Shown piece by piece: positions 1-9,070 of a stretch of 20,685 nt of DNA. The stretch is from Candidatus Onthomorpha intestinigallinarum (GTDB taxonomy: Bacteria; Bacteroidota; Bacteroidia; Bacteroidales; P3): positions 1 to 20,685 of the forward strand of contig DXGG01000251.1 of the NCBI GenBank assembly GCA_019114015.1, written 5' to 3'. The position numbers were made by a program, and so were the translations under genes. The stretch's first letter is position 1, and the number at the start of each line of letters is the position of its first letter. The notes beneath the pieces are model-generated. The model had not been told where the DNA came from. It worked only from the letters and a program-made list of their open reading frames with translations, and ran no database searches.

Positions 1-2045
1 GTCTGGTCGTCAATGTGGACGAGTCGGCCAAGTCGACGGTCGTCACCGCCTTCGATCTTTTGCGCAAGGTTCCGGGCGTGTCCATAGACAAGGACGACAA
101 CCTGACCTTGAACGGACGCAGTGGCGTATTGTTTCAGTTCGACGGCAGGGACATGCGCATAGGCTGGGAGGCGTTGAAGTCAATGCTTAAGGGTATGAAC
201 CCGCAACAGATAGAGCGATTCGAGGTAATAACCAACCCTTCGGCCAAGTATGATGCGGAAGGAACGGCTGGAATAATAAACATAAGGATGAAAAAGAACC
301 AGAACTACGGAGTGAACGGTTCGGCGAATGCATCGGCCTTTTATTCCAATGCCTTTTCGGCAAATGGAGGGCTTAACCTTAACTATGTCGACGACAAGTG
401 GATGACCTCACTGAACTATAACTATTCGGACTGGGGACAGAAAATGAGCAATTCCTCCATACGACGCAACTATCTTGGTAGCGACACCATGCAGTTTGTC
501 ATGCCTGAAACCGAGATGGACTTCAGGTGGAGGGGACATAACGTTTCCCTCTCGGCTGACTATATGGCCGATGACAACAACATGCTGGGTTTTTATGCTA
601 CGTATTCCAACAACATGCAGCCTGAACAGGAGTACATATCCGAAGGAAACATATCGATGAGTCCTTTTCTGGACAGATACACCGAATCGGTGAGATACAC
701 CCAGAGACAGTATTCGCGTTCGGATAACCTGCTGGTGGGTTTGAACTATCTGCACAAGTTCGACACTCTCGGCACCAAGCTGCAGTTTGACGTGAGCGCC
801 ACCTTCAACGGTTCGGAACAGAAGCAGATGCAGGACAACAGGTATGTCCTTCTGGCCAATGACAGCGTGTACAAGAGGGAAAGGATAGACAACATGGTGA
901 ACAACTTCTACAACTCCTTCGCCGCCAAGGTGGACTTTCACAAGCCCACACGCCGTCTGGGTACTTTTGAGACAGGTATGAAGCTGTCGGTGACCAACAT
1001 GGACAATGAATATTCCTCTCATTACAACTATTTGTTTACGGAGAATATACTTGCGGGTTATTTCTCCTATTCCAAATCGCTTGGAAAGAATACTTCCCTG
1101 CGTGCCGGTCTTCGTGTGGAATATACCGATACGAAGGGAGAACTGCTGAAGAGGGATACGATAGACCGTAATGATTATTGCGATATCTTCCCGAATGTGT
1201 CGTTGAATCACAACTTCAACCCCTACAACAGTCTTACCTTGAGCTACAACTATCGTATATCCAGACCGTCCTATGAGCAAATGAATCCGTTTTTGTTGAA
1301 ACAGACGGATTATGTATATACGACCGGTAACCCTTATCTGAAACCGCAGTACACACATAATGTCGGCTTGTCCTATTCCTTGTTTTATATGGCATTTCTG
1401 AATGTGAACTATGGCTATACCAGGGATTTCGTGTGTGAATTGTTGCTGCCTTACGGTACGGAGGGTGTCTCCATTCAGCAGCCGGGCAATGTGGCGACAA
1501 GCCAGAACCTCAATGTAGGGTTGAGTGTCGTTGCTCCGCTGGCCAAATGGCTTGACATAAACCTGTACGGTCAGATAAACTATTCATCGGTGTTTTCAGA
1601 AAACAGTCAGGCCGATATAGACATGGATGAGGTGTCGTATATGTTTTTTGCCAATGCCAATCTAACCCTTCCGCTCAAGCTTAAGTTGTCCCTGAACGGG
1701 TTTTATATGAGCGGAGGCCTGTGGGGTGTGTACAGATATGATGGTGCATATTCGTTCAACATGGGTTTGTCAAGGGCTTTTCTGGAGGATGACAGATTGA
1801 ACGTAAGCCTTAATGCGAACAATCTGTTCTCCAAGAGGGTGATGGGTTCGGAGATGTCCACCGACGAGATATATCAGAGGAGTGAGGCAAAGATACCCGG
1901 AGCCATGTTCTCCGTGACCGTGCGCTATAACTTCGGAAAGATGTATCAGGGCAAGAAGCTCAAGAGGATAGAATCTGACGACATGGATCAAAGAGCCAAG
2001 GGCGGAACGAGCGGAGGCAACAATCGTATGGGTGGAGGAATGTAA
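1..2045 (+). CDS. Outer-membrane beta-barrel receptor, TonB-plug-like N-terminus (5' end missing)
   Basis: The reading frame is already open at the window edge (frame 3), so the start, signal peptide and any N-terminal domain lie upstream. The first ~95 visible residues look like a TonB-receptor plug: LLRKVPGVSIDKDDNLTLNG, an FDGRDM segment, then FEVITNPSAKYDAEGTAGII. The remaining ~545 residues are rich in aromatic and polar residues in alternating pattern, as expected of transmembrane beta-strands. The last strand (FSVTVRYNFG) is followed by a polar tail of about 36 residues ending GGNNRMGGGM, instead of the usual terminal aromatic residue. This fits the Bacteroidota 'outer membrane beta-barrel family' related to TonB receptors. 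The ligand is unknown. No SusD-like partner is visible downstream, and a terminator follows, so the gene is probably the last of its transcript. Confidence 0.85.
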   Translation, partial: LVVNVDESAKSTVVTAFDLLRKVPGVSIDKDDNLTLNGRSGVLFQFDGRDMRIGWEALKSMLKGMNPQQIERFEVITNPSAKYDAEGTAGIINIRMKKNQNYGVNGSANASAFYSNAFSANGGLNLNYVDDKWMTSLNYNYSDWGQKMSNSSIRRNYLGSDTMQFVMPETEMDFRWRGHNVSLSADYMADDNNMLGFYATYSNNMQPEQEYISEGNISMSPFLDRYTESVRYTQRQYSRSDNLLVGLNYLHKFDTLGTKLQFDVSATFNGSEQKQMQDNRYVLLANDSVYKRERIDNMVNNFYNSFAAKVDFHKPTRRLGTFETGMKLSVTNMDNEYSSHYNYLFTENILAGYFSYSKSLGKNTSLRAGLRVEYTDTKGELLKRDTIDRNDYCDIFPNVSLNHNFNPYNSLTLSYNYRISRPSYEQMNPFLLKQTDYVYTTGNPYLKPQYTHNVGLSYSLFYMAFLNVNYGYTRDFVCELLLPYGTEGVSIQQPGNVATSQNLNVGLSVVAPLAKWLDINLYGQINYSSVFSENSQADIDMDEVSYMFFANANLTLPLKLKLSLNGFYMSGGLWGVYRYDGAYSFNMGLSRAFLEDDRLNVSLNANNLFSKRVMGSEMSTDEIYQRSEAKIPGAMFSVTVRYNFGKMYQGKKLKRIESDDMDQRAKGGTSGGNNRMGGGM

Positions 2046-2065
2046 CCGTCTTTATGGATTTGTAA

Positions 2066-2105
2066 AACAGGGGTGCGCGTCTTGACAGCGTGCCCCTGTT
2101 CTTTT
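2066..2105 (+). terminator. Hairpin terminator after the barrel receptor gene
   Basis: AACAGGGGTGCGC (2066-2078) pairs with GCGTGCCCCTGTT (2088-2100) as a 13-bp stem with two G-T pairs and a 9-base loop. CTTTT follows. The T-tract is short, but position and strength fit an intrinsic terminator 20 bases after the stop codon. Confidence 0.7.
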
Positions 2106-2212
2106 GCATCAGCTTTACTTTTCAACACGGGAAAGTTGAAAAAAAAAGAAATCAGGACGGCGCCATCTGTTCATTTAAGGGTAATTTAGTAAATTGTAAT
2201 TTTTATGTACTT

Positions 2213-5200
2213 ATGATGAAAAACCGTCTTATCACTTTTGTTTGTGCATTGTGTCTGTTTGGATTTGTGCAGACGCTTTCGGCGCAAAAGACAGACATGT
2301 CGAAACCTGAAAACGAGTTGTTCTCCCGCGCGCTTGAGAACTATGACAACAGGAATTATTCATTGAGTTTCGAGCAGTTCCAAAGATATATACATGAGCA
2401 TGGGAATGAGAGGGATGTGGTCCTTGAGGATGCATGTTATTACAGGGCGGCCTCGGCCTACATGATGATGAACAGGGATGCCGACAGGCTGATAAAGGAC
2501 TTCATAGAAATGTATCCCGCAAGTTCGAGGAACAACGATGCCAAGTTCCTCTTGGCGAACTATTACGTTCAGAACAGACAGTATGACAAGGCATCGGAGA
2601 TATATACCACGGTCAGGGTGGAGAGCCTTTCGCAGGACAGGAAGTATGAATACTATTACAAGAGCGGTCATTGTTTTTTTGAGCAGGGGGACTATGCTTC
2701 CGCCAAGACGGCATTGGACAAGGTGAAGGATGCAAAGAGCAAGTATGCCGCTGCGGCTACATATTTTTACGGACACATACTGTATGATGAAGGTAAATAC
2801 AACCTTGCGTTGAAGGAGTTTCTTTCGTTGAGGGAGGACAGGAACTTCGGCAGGATAGTACCTTATTATATAGCGCAGATATACTATTACCAACAGAAAT
2901 ATGAGGAATTGATAGGCATTGCAGCGGAGCTTTCGCAGAAGTCGCAGTCGAAGAGAAGCGGGGAGTTGAACAGGATGTTGGGCGATTCATACTATAAATT
3001 GGGACGCTACCATGAAGCAGTGCCATATCTTGAGAAAGCGGTGAAAGAAACGCAGGTTGCCTCGGCTCAGGATTATTATCTGTTGGGTTATACCTTATTT
3101 GAGGAAAAACAATATGACAAGGCGGCAGAGTATCTTAAGAAGGCCTCAATGCAGAAAGATTCCCTGTCCCAGAATGCTCTTTATCATTTGGGGATATGCT
3201 ACATACAGACTGAAGACTTGCAGGCGGCCAAGGCCATGTTCAAGGAAGCTTATGATTTGGACTTCGACAGGCAGATAAGCGAGAAGTCATTGATCAATTA
3301 TGCCAAGTTGTCCTATCAGACCAACGCTGCATACAATGAGTCAATAAAAGCATTCCAGACATACATAGACGAGTTTCCTCAGTCGGCGGGGAGCAATGAG
3401 GCGAGGAGATGTCTTGCGCAGCTTTACGGAAATACCCAGAATTACAGGGATGCAATAGAGATGATAGAGCAGATGAACCAGAGAACGACGCAGATAAACC
3501 AGGCATATCAGAAACTGTGCCTTAACAGGGCGATAGAGTGTTTCAACGAAAGCAAGATGAACGATGCGGTAATCTATCTGGACAAATCACTTACGCAGGC
3601 TCATTCCAATGAACTTACCTCTGCTGCTTATTACCTTAAGGCGGAGGCTTACTATCAGATGGGTGAATATGAATTGTCAGTACAGAATCTGAATACATTC
3701 TATTCCGTTCCTGGTGCAGACAAAAGTCCTTACGCTTTCCAGGCAGACTATGCCATGGGTTACAACCTTTTCAAACAGAAGAAATACAGTCTGGCTAGAG
3801 ATTATTTCAAAAGATGCATTGCGCGTGAGGATGTTGACGATAACATGCGTATAGATGCCACTACAAGGTATGCGGACTGTCTTTACATGTGCAAGGATTT
3901 TAATGCGGCGATAGTAGAGTATGACAAAGTGATAAGGGCGGACAAGATGGATGTGGACTATGCAAGTTATCAGAAGGCCATGGCTTGTGGAGCTTTGGGC
4001 AACTATACCCAAAAAAGTGCCATACTTGGAGAAGCCATAAGCAAGTACGGGAACAGCAGTTATATAGCAAGCATGCGTTATGAACTTGCGAATGCTTACC
4101 TTACGCTGGAGATGAACCAACAGGCCATAGATGCGTATCAGTCCGTAATAGACAACAATCCGTCATCAATACATGTGAAAGACTGTTACGGGAAAATAGG
4201 AATGATTTACTATAAGTTGGGCGACGACAAGAAGGCTTTGGTTTATCTTGACAAACTCGTACGCAACTATCCCGGCACGGAGGAAGCAAAAGCCGGTCTT
4301 ATGAATATAAAGTCAATATATATAGATGCGAATGATGTGGAACGGTTTTTTGCTTATACCAAAGAATTGCCTGATGGTCATATATCGCAGGGAGAACAGG
4401 ACTCTATAAGTTATCAGGCCGCTGAAAACAGATATATGAGCGGTGATTGTCCTAATGCCATAACGGGATTCAGACAGTATCTGAACAATTATCCGAATGG
4501 AGCATTTTACGTAAATGCCAACTATTATATGGCCGATTGTCTCGAAAAGGTATCACAGAATATACAGGCTTTGGAGTCTTATGAAAACATAATAGGCAGG
4601 CCGAAGAACATATTTACGGAAAAGGCTTTGCTGAAGGCTGCCGACTTGAATTTTGATATGAAGAATATTGAGAAGGCGAAACAGCAGTATTATGATCTTG
4701 AACAGATAGCGGAAACAAGTGTCAACAAGTTGCATGCCCTTAAGGGTAGTATGCAGTGCTATTATGCTTTGTCGCAGTTTGATTCTGCAATTATTGCAGC
4801 TAACAAGTTGCTTTCGCTGGACAAACTTGATGAGGGTACATCGGAGGAGGCGAACTATGTATTGGCCAAGTCTTTGTTGGCTAACGAGAATATGGGACAG
4901 GCCATAAAGGAGTTCGAAAAACTAACGAAGGCAAAGAATACCGAATATGCATCTGAAGCTCAGTATGTTCTGGCGGAGATAAACTATAAGTCCGGAAATA
5001 TAGAGCAGGCGGAAAAAATAATACATCAGATCAATGCCAATCCGAGCAGTGAGTATTGGTTGGCCAAGACGTTCATACTGTGGGCGGATATATTCAATGC
5101 CAAAGGGAACACCTTACAGGCCAAACAGACATTGCAAAGTATAATAGAGAATTATGACGGAGAGGAACTGGTCAATATCGCAAAGGACAAGTTGGATGCG

Positions 5201-5296
5201 TTGAACAAACAGTCGGATTTGAACAAAAAGGCCGAAGAGGAAAAGTTGAAAGAAAGCAAGGAAGCCGTTGACGAAGTAATCATCAGCGGAGAATAA
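2213..5296 (+). CDS. Exported tetratricopeptide-repeat (TPR) protein, 1027 residues
   Basis: The start is set at the ATG at 2213 (or its neighbour at 2216). A longer frame from GTG 2090 would run through the terminator stem and put 41 unlikely residues before the signal peptide. The protein opens with a basic residue pair, a hydrophobic core and LSAQ, a typical signal peptidase I signal of about 25 residues. The rest is almost wholly TPR-like helical pairs. Clear consecutive examples are near residues 250-350 (GDSYYKLGRYHEAVPYLEKA, then YLLGYTLFEEKQYDKAAEYL) and 620-700 (MIYYKLGDDKKALVYLDKLV). The last ~35 residues are a charged probable coiled coil. TPR arrays bind proteins, so a periplasmic scaffold is likely. 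The barrel gene starts 23 bases downstream, which makes it the obvious candidate partner (inference). I do not recognise a named family. No convincing promoter is visible upstream. Confidence 0.85.
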   Translation: MMKNRLITFVCALCLFGFVQTLSAQKTDMSKPENELFSRALENYDNRNYSLSFEQFQRYIHEHGNERDVVLEDACYYRAASAYMMMNRDADRLIKDFIEMYPASSRNNDAKFLLANYYVQNRQYDKASEIYTTVRVESLSQDRKYEYYYKSGHCFFEQGDYASAKTALDKVKDAKSKYAAAATYFYGHILYDEGKYNLALKEFLSLREDRNFGRIVPYYIAQIYYYQQKYEELIGIAAELSQKSQSKRSGELNRMLGDSYYKLGRYHEAVPYLEKAVKETQVASAQDYYLLGYTLFEEKQYDKAAEYLKKASMQKDSLSQNALYHLGICYIQTEDLQAAKAMFKEAYDLDFDRQISEKSLINYAKLSYQTNAAYNESIKAFQTYIDEFPQSAGSNEARRCLAQLYGNTQNYRDAIEMIEQMNQRTTQINQAYQKLCLNRAIECFNESKMNDAVIYLDKSLTQAHSNELTSAAYYLKAEAYYQMGEYELSVQNLNTFYSVPGADKSPYAFQADYAMGYNLFKQKKYSLARDYFKRCIAREDVDDNMRIDATTRYADCLYMCKDFNAAIVEYDKVIRADKMDVDYASYQKAMACGALGNYTQKSAILGEAISKYGNSSYIASMRYELANAYLTLEMNQQAIDAYQSVIDNNPSSIHVKDCYGKIGMIYYKLGDDKKALVYLDKLVRNYPGTEEAKAGLMNIKSIYIDANDVERFFAYTKELPDGHISQGEQDSISYQAAENRYMSGDCPNAITGFRQYLNNYPNGAFYVNANYYMADCLEKVSQNIQALESYENIIGRPKNIFTEKALLKAADLNFDMKNIEKAKQQYYDLEQIAETSVNKLHALKGSMQCYYALSQFDSAIIAANKLLSLDKLDEGTSEEANYVLAKSLLANENMGQAIKEFEKLTKAKNTEYASEAQYVLAEINYKSGNIEQAEKIIHQINANPSSEYWLAKTFILWADIFNAKGNTLQAKQTLQSIIENYDGEELVNIAKDKLDALNKQSDLNKKAEEEKLKESKEAVDEVIISGE

Positions 5297-5319
5297 AACA
5301 GAATAAAGCCGTGAGATAT

Positions 5320-7020
5320 ATGAAAAACAATATAGGTACATTTATAATGCTTGTTGCCATTGTGTGTTTCTGCAATGGAACGAATGCACAAAGCAAAGAC
5401 GAAAACAAATATAACGAAAGCGTTATAGTAAAGAGTTCGTTTGATCCCGTGGTGAATGAGGCATATAAATTGAGTGACAAGCCAGAGATCTTTGATTCCA
5501 AGTTTGAACTGCCTCCTTTTACGTATGATAAGGACACCAGGCAGTTTCCTACAACGATGACGTTTGAAAAGATAAAGCCAGCAAAGGTAATGGGAGAACC
5601 TATACCCATATTATACAATACGCATGTTAAGGCAGGTGTAGGAACATATTTTACATCATTGCTCGATGTTACATATTCTCAGACAAGGTCAAAAGATTTT
5701 GTTTACAGTGCCAACTATCATCATAAGTCTTCGTTGGGGCAAATAAAAGATTACGCCAACTCTTCTTATGCCAATAACGACTTGAACCTGTATGCAAAAA
5801 AGATATGGGACGGTTTCTTTGTCGATGCGGCATTTCAATATAATCACCAAAGACAATATTATTACGGGTTCAGTGATACGATAGATATAGACAAGAAAGA
5901 TTACAGGGCATCATATCATAATGTCGGAACGATTATAAATTACAATAGTCTGTATAAGGATGCGGACGCATTGCATAACTCCGCTTCATTTGCATTGAAC
6001 TATACTTCCAGCAAATGGGGACGCAGTGAGATGGATTTGTCTTTGGGAGCGGATGTGCATAAGAACTTTGACTTCATGAACAGTGAAGAACAGCTTTTGG
6101 GATTGAATATGCAATATGAACATTTCTTTGGAAAGTATAAGGCGGGAGATTTGGGAGTGTTTTATAATGATACCCTGAGATTGAATTCTTTTGACAATAA
6201 TGTGGGTAGCGTAACAGTAAAACCTTATGTTGACCTTAATATACAGGCCCTTAGGTTGTATGCAGACATAGAGTTTGTTCCTCTTTTCGGGGATGAGAAA
6301 CAGTTTAAGATATTGCCCAATGTTGTCCTAGACATGCCTGTCATTGCACAGATGCTGAAGGTAAGTGCAGGGATAAAAAGCCGTAATCATACGCTTACAT
6401 TGAATGAATTGCGCAAGGACAATCCTTTCATCAGTCCATTGGTAAGGATAGAGAATGAAAGCAGTATTGCATTGTTTGCCAAGGCAAACGTGATTTCCGT
6501 AGACAATATGCTGTTGAGCCTTGAGGCAGGCTATGAGGATATATCCAACAAAGGCTTTTATCAGTTGGATAACAAGGCGGCATTGAACAATATGTTCATC
6601 TTGATGTACGATAAGGCCAAAAGATTGTATCTTGACTTTAATGTCGGTTATCATATAAATGACAGATTTGAATTCAGAACGGAGTTGTTGTATCAGAACG
6701 TTAAAACCGAAACGTTGGAGCATGCGTGGTATGTTCCTGCCTTCAAGGCGGACATGTTGTTGCAATATACAGCAGCAAACAAGTTTACCATAGCTTTCAG
6801 ACCTTACTTCCAGACGAAGACAAAATGTCTGGATGAAAACGGTGTGGTTCAAGACCTGAAAGCTAAGGTGGACATAAATCTGTCGGCATCTTACAAATAT
6901 TCCGACCAGTTGATTTTCTTCGTGGATTTGAATAATCTCGCCTTCCAGCGTTATTATGATTACTACAATTATCCATCCCAGAAATTTGTGGGAATGATAG
7001 GAGCGAGTATAGCTTTTTAA
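5320..7020 (+). CDS. Outer-membrane beta-barrel protein paired with the TPR protein, 566 residues
   Basis: The ATG at 5320 is preferred over the in-frame GTG at 5311 because it starts a normal signal peptide ending NGTNAQ at residue ~24. A conserved-looking periplasmic segment follows (ESVIVKSSFDPVVNEAYKLS, then KPEIFDS), and then about 460 residues of beta-strand-like alternation rich in Tyr, Phe and Asn. The chain ends GMIGASIAF with a terminal Phe, the classical signal for insertion by the BAM complex. No TonB plug domain or carboxypeptidase-like domain is visible, so it is not an ordinary TonB-dependent receptor. It may be a porin-like or structural barrel. It lies 23 bases after the TPR gene and 3 bases before the next gene, so one transcript is likely. 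Substrate and role are unknown. Confidence 0.8.
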   Translation: MKNNIGTFIMLVAIVCFCNGTNAQSKDENKYNESVIVKSSFDPVVNEAYKLSDKPEIFDSKFELPPFTYDKDTRQFPTTMTFEKIKPAKVMGEPIPILYNTHVKAGVGTYFTSLLDVTYSQTRSKDFVYSANYHHKSSLGQIKDYANSSYANNDLNLYAKKIWDGFFVDAAFQYNHQRQYYYGFSDTIDIDKKDYRASYHNVGTIINYNSLYKDADALHNSASFALNYTSSKWGRSEMDLSLGADVHKNFDFMNSEEQLLGLNMQYEHFFGKYKAGDLGVFYNDTLRLNSFDNNVGSVTVKPYVDLNIQALRLYADIEFVPLFGDEKQFKILPNVVLDMPVIAQMLKVSAGIKSRNHTLTLNELRKDNPFISPLVRIENESSIALFAKANVISVDNMLLSLEAGYEDISNKGFYQLDNKAALNNMFILMYDKAKRLYLDFNVGYHINDRFEFRTELLYQNVKTETLEHAWYVPAFKADMLLQYTAANKFTIAFRPYFQTKTKCLDENGVVQDLKAKVDINLSASYKYSDQLIFFVDLNNLAFQRYYDYYNYPSQKFVGMIGASIAF

Positions 7021-7023
7021 CCG

Positions 7024-7596
7024 ATGAGGGTGGATATAGACTATCTACGCAAATCTTTGCTTGACAGATGGAGCAAGGACGATATGGATTTGCTGGCAGA
7101 GCAGATAATGGAATGCGAAAACCTGAAGGATGTTTATATGCTTTCCAAGGATACCGAACCCAAGCTGGTATTCCGTTCGGCGTGGTTGTTGCAGAAAGTA
7201 TGCGAAAAGGATTTGAATCGTGTTGAAACTTTTTTGGATTTGTTGCTTAATGATTTTGACAGAATAGAAAATCATTCGGCCTTTCGCAGTTATGCAAAGA
7301 TAATATCCATGTTGCTGAGTCGTATAGCTATGGGAACACTTTCGGATAGGTTGATTGCAATTCTAAGCGAAGAAAAGAATGTCGAGAGAATAATAGAGGG
7401 TTGTTTCAATTACATCATTAAAGAAAAACGCATCATATCCGTAATTTCGCATTGTTGTGACATATTGTCGTATTATGCAAAGGACAAGGATTGGATCAGA
7501 GAACAACTGCTCATAGAGTCGGATAAGATGTTGGTAAACGGAAGTGCCGCAAGTGTGGTTTGTTCCAGAAGATTAAAGGAACGTTTAAAGTCTTAG
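7024..7596 (+). CDS. Hypothetical helical protein, 190 residues
   Basis: The ATG lies 3 bases after the barrel gene's stop, indicating translational coupling in the same operon. The product has no signal peptide or membrane segment. It is predicted to be nearly all alpha-helical, with paired helices of HEAT/ARM-like character (LVFRSAWLLQKVCEKDLNRV, FRSYAKIISMLLSRIA, IEGCFNYIIKEKRIISVISH). This suggests a small cytoplasmic binding protein. I cannot name a family. Short proteins of this kind occur in Bacteroidota and are sometimes mislabelled as enzymes, but no catalytic motif is visible here. Its place behind two exported proteins is odd and may reflect co-regulation only. Confidence 0.75.
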   Translation: MRVDIDYLRKSLLDRWSKDDMDLLAEQIMECENLKDVYMLSKDTEPKLVFRSAWLLQKVCEKDLNRVETFLDLLLNDFDRIENHSAFRSYAKIISMLLSRIAMGTLSDRLIAILSEEKNVERIIEGCFNYIIKEKRIISVISHCCDILSYYAKDKDWIREQLLIESDKMLVNGSAASVVCSRRLKERLKS

Positions 7597-7599
7597 GAC

Positions 7600-8955
7600 T
7601 TATTTCCTCAGTACAGATCTTTTTATTATTCTCACTTCTCTGTAAAGCATGGCAAGAGAAACTATTGCCGATAAAAAGTCCGCTATAGGAGACGCAGCCC
7701 AAACTCCAGGTAATCCTAATATTTTAGGTAAAATCAATAAGATTGGTAAAAGGAATATCAATTGTCTTGTCATTGACAGAAATACGGCTTTTTTTGCCAT
7801 TCCCAATGATTGGAAAAAGTTTGAAGAAACTATCTGCAAGCCTACAAAAGGAAATGCGGACATGAATATTCTGAATCCCTTCACCGATTTATCTACGAGC
7901 TCTTCATTGTTGGAAAAAGCCAGTGCCAAGAATTCAGGGAATAATTCTGCAGTCAAGAAACCTATGGTTGTGATTATGAAACCGGATAACAAGGCTTTGT
8001 TCAACGTGCTTATGACCCTGCCGTATCTTTTTGCTCCGTAATTATAGCCTATTATAGGTTGCATGCCTTGAGTAAGACCCAACACAATCATAACGAACAT
8101 AAAGGCAACACTGTTTACTATACCGTATGCACCTATTGCCAAATCGCCTCCGTATTTTTTGAAACCGAAGTTTAAGAAAACCACTACCAGACACGCTATC
8201 AAATTGGTCATGAAAGGAGACAGCCCTATGGAGAAGATAGCTTTTGATATCTTAGGTTTGAATTTCAGATACTCTTTCTTTATGAAGACTACCTGATTTC
8301 TTTTCAACAGTAAAAAAAGAAGGACGAGGAATGATACGAACTGGGTCAGTACAGTCGCCCACGCCGCTCCGGCTATACCCCATTTGAAAACGAAAATGAA
8401 CAAAGCATCCAAAACCGCATTCAATCCCACTGAAAATACAGTGACAAACATTGCTTTGGCAGGGTATCCAGATGAACGTAATATGGAATTCAGTCCAAAG
8501 TACAAGTGAGTGAAAACATTCCCCAGCAATATCACACGCATATAATCTTCGGCATATTTTATAGTATCCTCGCTACCTCCCAATGCATATAGTATGTCAT
8601 TAAGAAAAGGTAAACATATTACAGTTATGAATAGTCCTATCGTTATGTTTAATATTATAAGATTACCCAATACCAATCTGGCTGAGTCGTAGTTTTTTTC
8701 ACCTAACCTTATAGATGTCAATGTAGATGCACCCACACCGACCAATGTTCCAAAGGCTGCAGTAAGATTCATGAACGGAAATGTCAAGGCTAATCCGGAT
8801 ATTGCCAATGGACCAACTCCCTGACCTATGAAAATTCTGTCAACTACATTATATAAACTTGCTGCTATTTGAGCTATTATTGCAGGTAAAGCATATTGCA
8901 GTAATAGTTTGCCTATCTTTTCTCTACCTAATATTAGAGCTTTTTCTTCATTCAT
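7600..8955 (-). CDS. MATE family multidrug/sodium antiporter
   Basis: This 451-residue protein has the length and hydrophobicity of a 12-helix MATE transporter. It begins with a short cytoplasmic stretch and KIGKLLLQYALPAIIAQ, followed by LYNVVDRIFIGQ; this helix-1 segment with VDRIFIG is typical of the family. The second half repeats the fold, as MATE proteins do, with GLTQGMQPIIGYNYGAKRYG marking the conserved helix 7-8 region. MATE proteins exchange Na+ or H+ for cationic drugs or metabolites across the inner membrane; substrate and coupling ion cannot be told here. The start ATG is clear. No good promoter was found in the 115-base gap upstream, which also holds the terminator of the preceding operon. 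Its stop converges on the helical protein's stop with 3 bases between. Confidence 0.93.
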   Translation of the reverse strand: MNEEKALILGREKIGKLLLQYALPAIIAQIAASLYNVVDRIFIGQGVGPLAISGLALTFPFMNLTAAFGTLVGVGASTLTSIRLGEKNYDSARLVLGNLIILNITIGLFITVICLPFLNDILYALGGSEDTIKYAEDYMRVILLGNVFTHLYFGLNSILRSSGYPAKAMFVTVFSVGLNAVLDALFIFVFKWGIAGAAWATVLTQFVSFLVLLFLLLKRNQVVFIKKEYLKFKPKISKAIFSIGLSPFMTNLIACLVVVFLNFGFKKYGGDLAIGAYGIVNSVAFMFVMIVLGLTQGMQPIIGYNYGAKRYGRVISTLNKALLSGFIITTIGFLTAELFPEFLALAFSNNEELVDKSVKGFRIFMSAFPFVGLQIVSSNFFQSLGMAKKAVFLSMTRQLIFLLPILLILPKILGLPGVWAASPIADFLSAIVSLAMLYREVRIIKRSVLRK

Positions 8956-9010
8956 ATTTTTGTCAACGCATATGAAAAGATATTATTATTGCTCAAATGT
9001 TAATGATTTG

Positions 9011-9050
9011 CAAAAAAAATAATGGTGGCTTCGTATGAAGCCACCATTAA
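9011..9050 (-). terminator. Strong intrinsic terminator of the methylmalonyl-CoA decarboxylase operon
   Basis: TAATGGTGGCTTC (9020-9032) and GAAGCCACCATTA (9037-9049) form a perfect 13-bp stem with a 4-base loop. On the minus strand it is followed directly by a run of eight T (9012-9019). It lies just past the stop of the beta-subunit gene. The plus-strand side lacks a T-run, so it acts mainly on minus-strand transcripts. Confidence 0.92.
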
Positions 9051-9070
9051 AAATATAATATATTGGTTTC

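Noticed and set aside
408..1358. Long open frame (316 codons) on the minus strand inside the barrel receptor gene
   Set aside because: Antisense to a convincing beta-barrel protein; the translation has no domain, signal or membrane pattern and no promoter or gene-like context.
2158..2197. Promoter for the TPR operon (TAATTTAG at 2182 or TCTG-N20-TAAATTGT at 2166)
   Set aside because: Both miss key bases of the -7 box and the first has no -33 match; too weak to list as a feature.
2090..2212. Upstream extension of the TPR protein from GTG 2090
   Set aside because: It overlaps the terminator stem and would bury the signal peptide after 41 residues.
5320..7020. TonB-dependent receptor
   Set aside because: No plug domain; the N-terminal segment before the barrel is only ~80 residues and lacks plug motifs.
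8956..9010. Promoter for the MATE gene (TATCTTTT or AACATTTG on the minus strand)
   Set aside because: No element at correct spacing; neither is a full -7 match.
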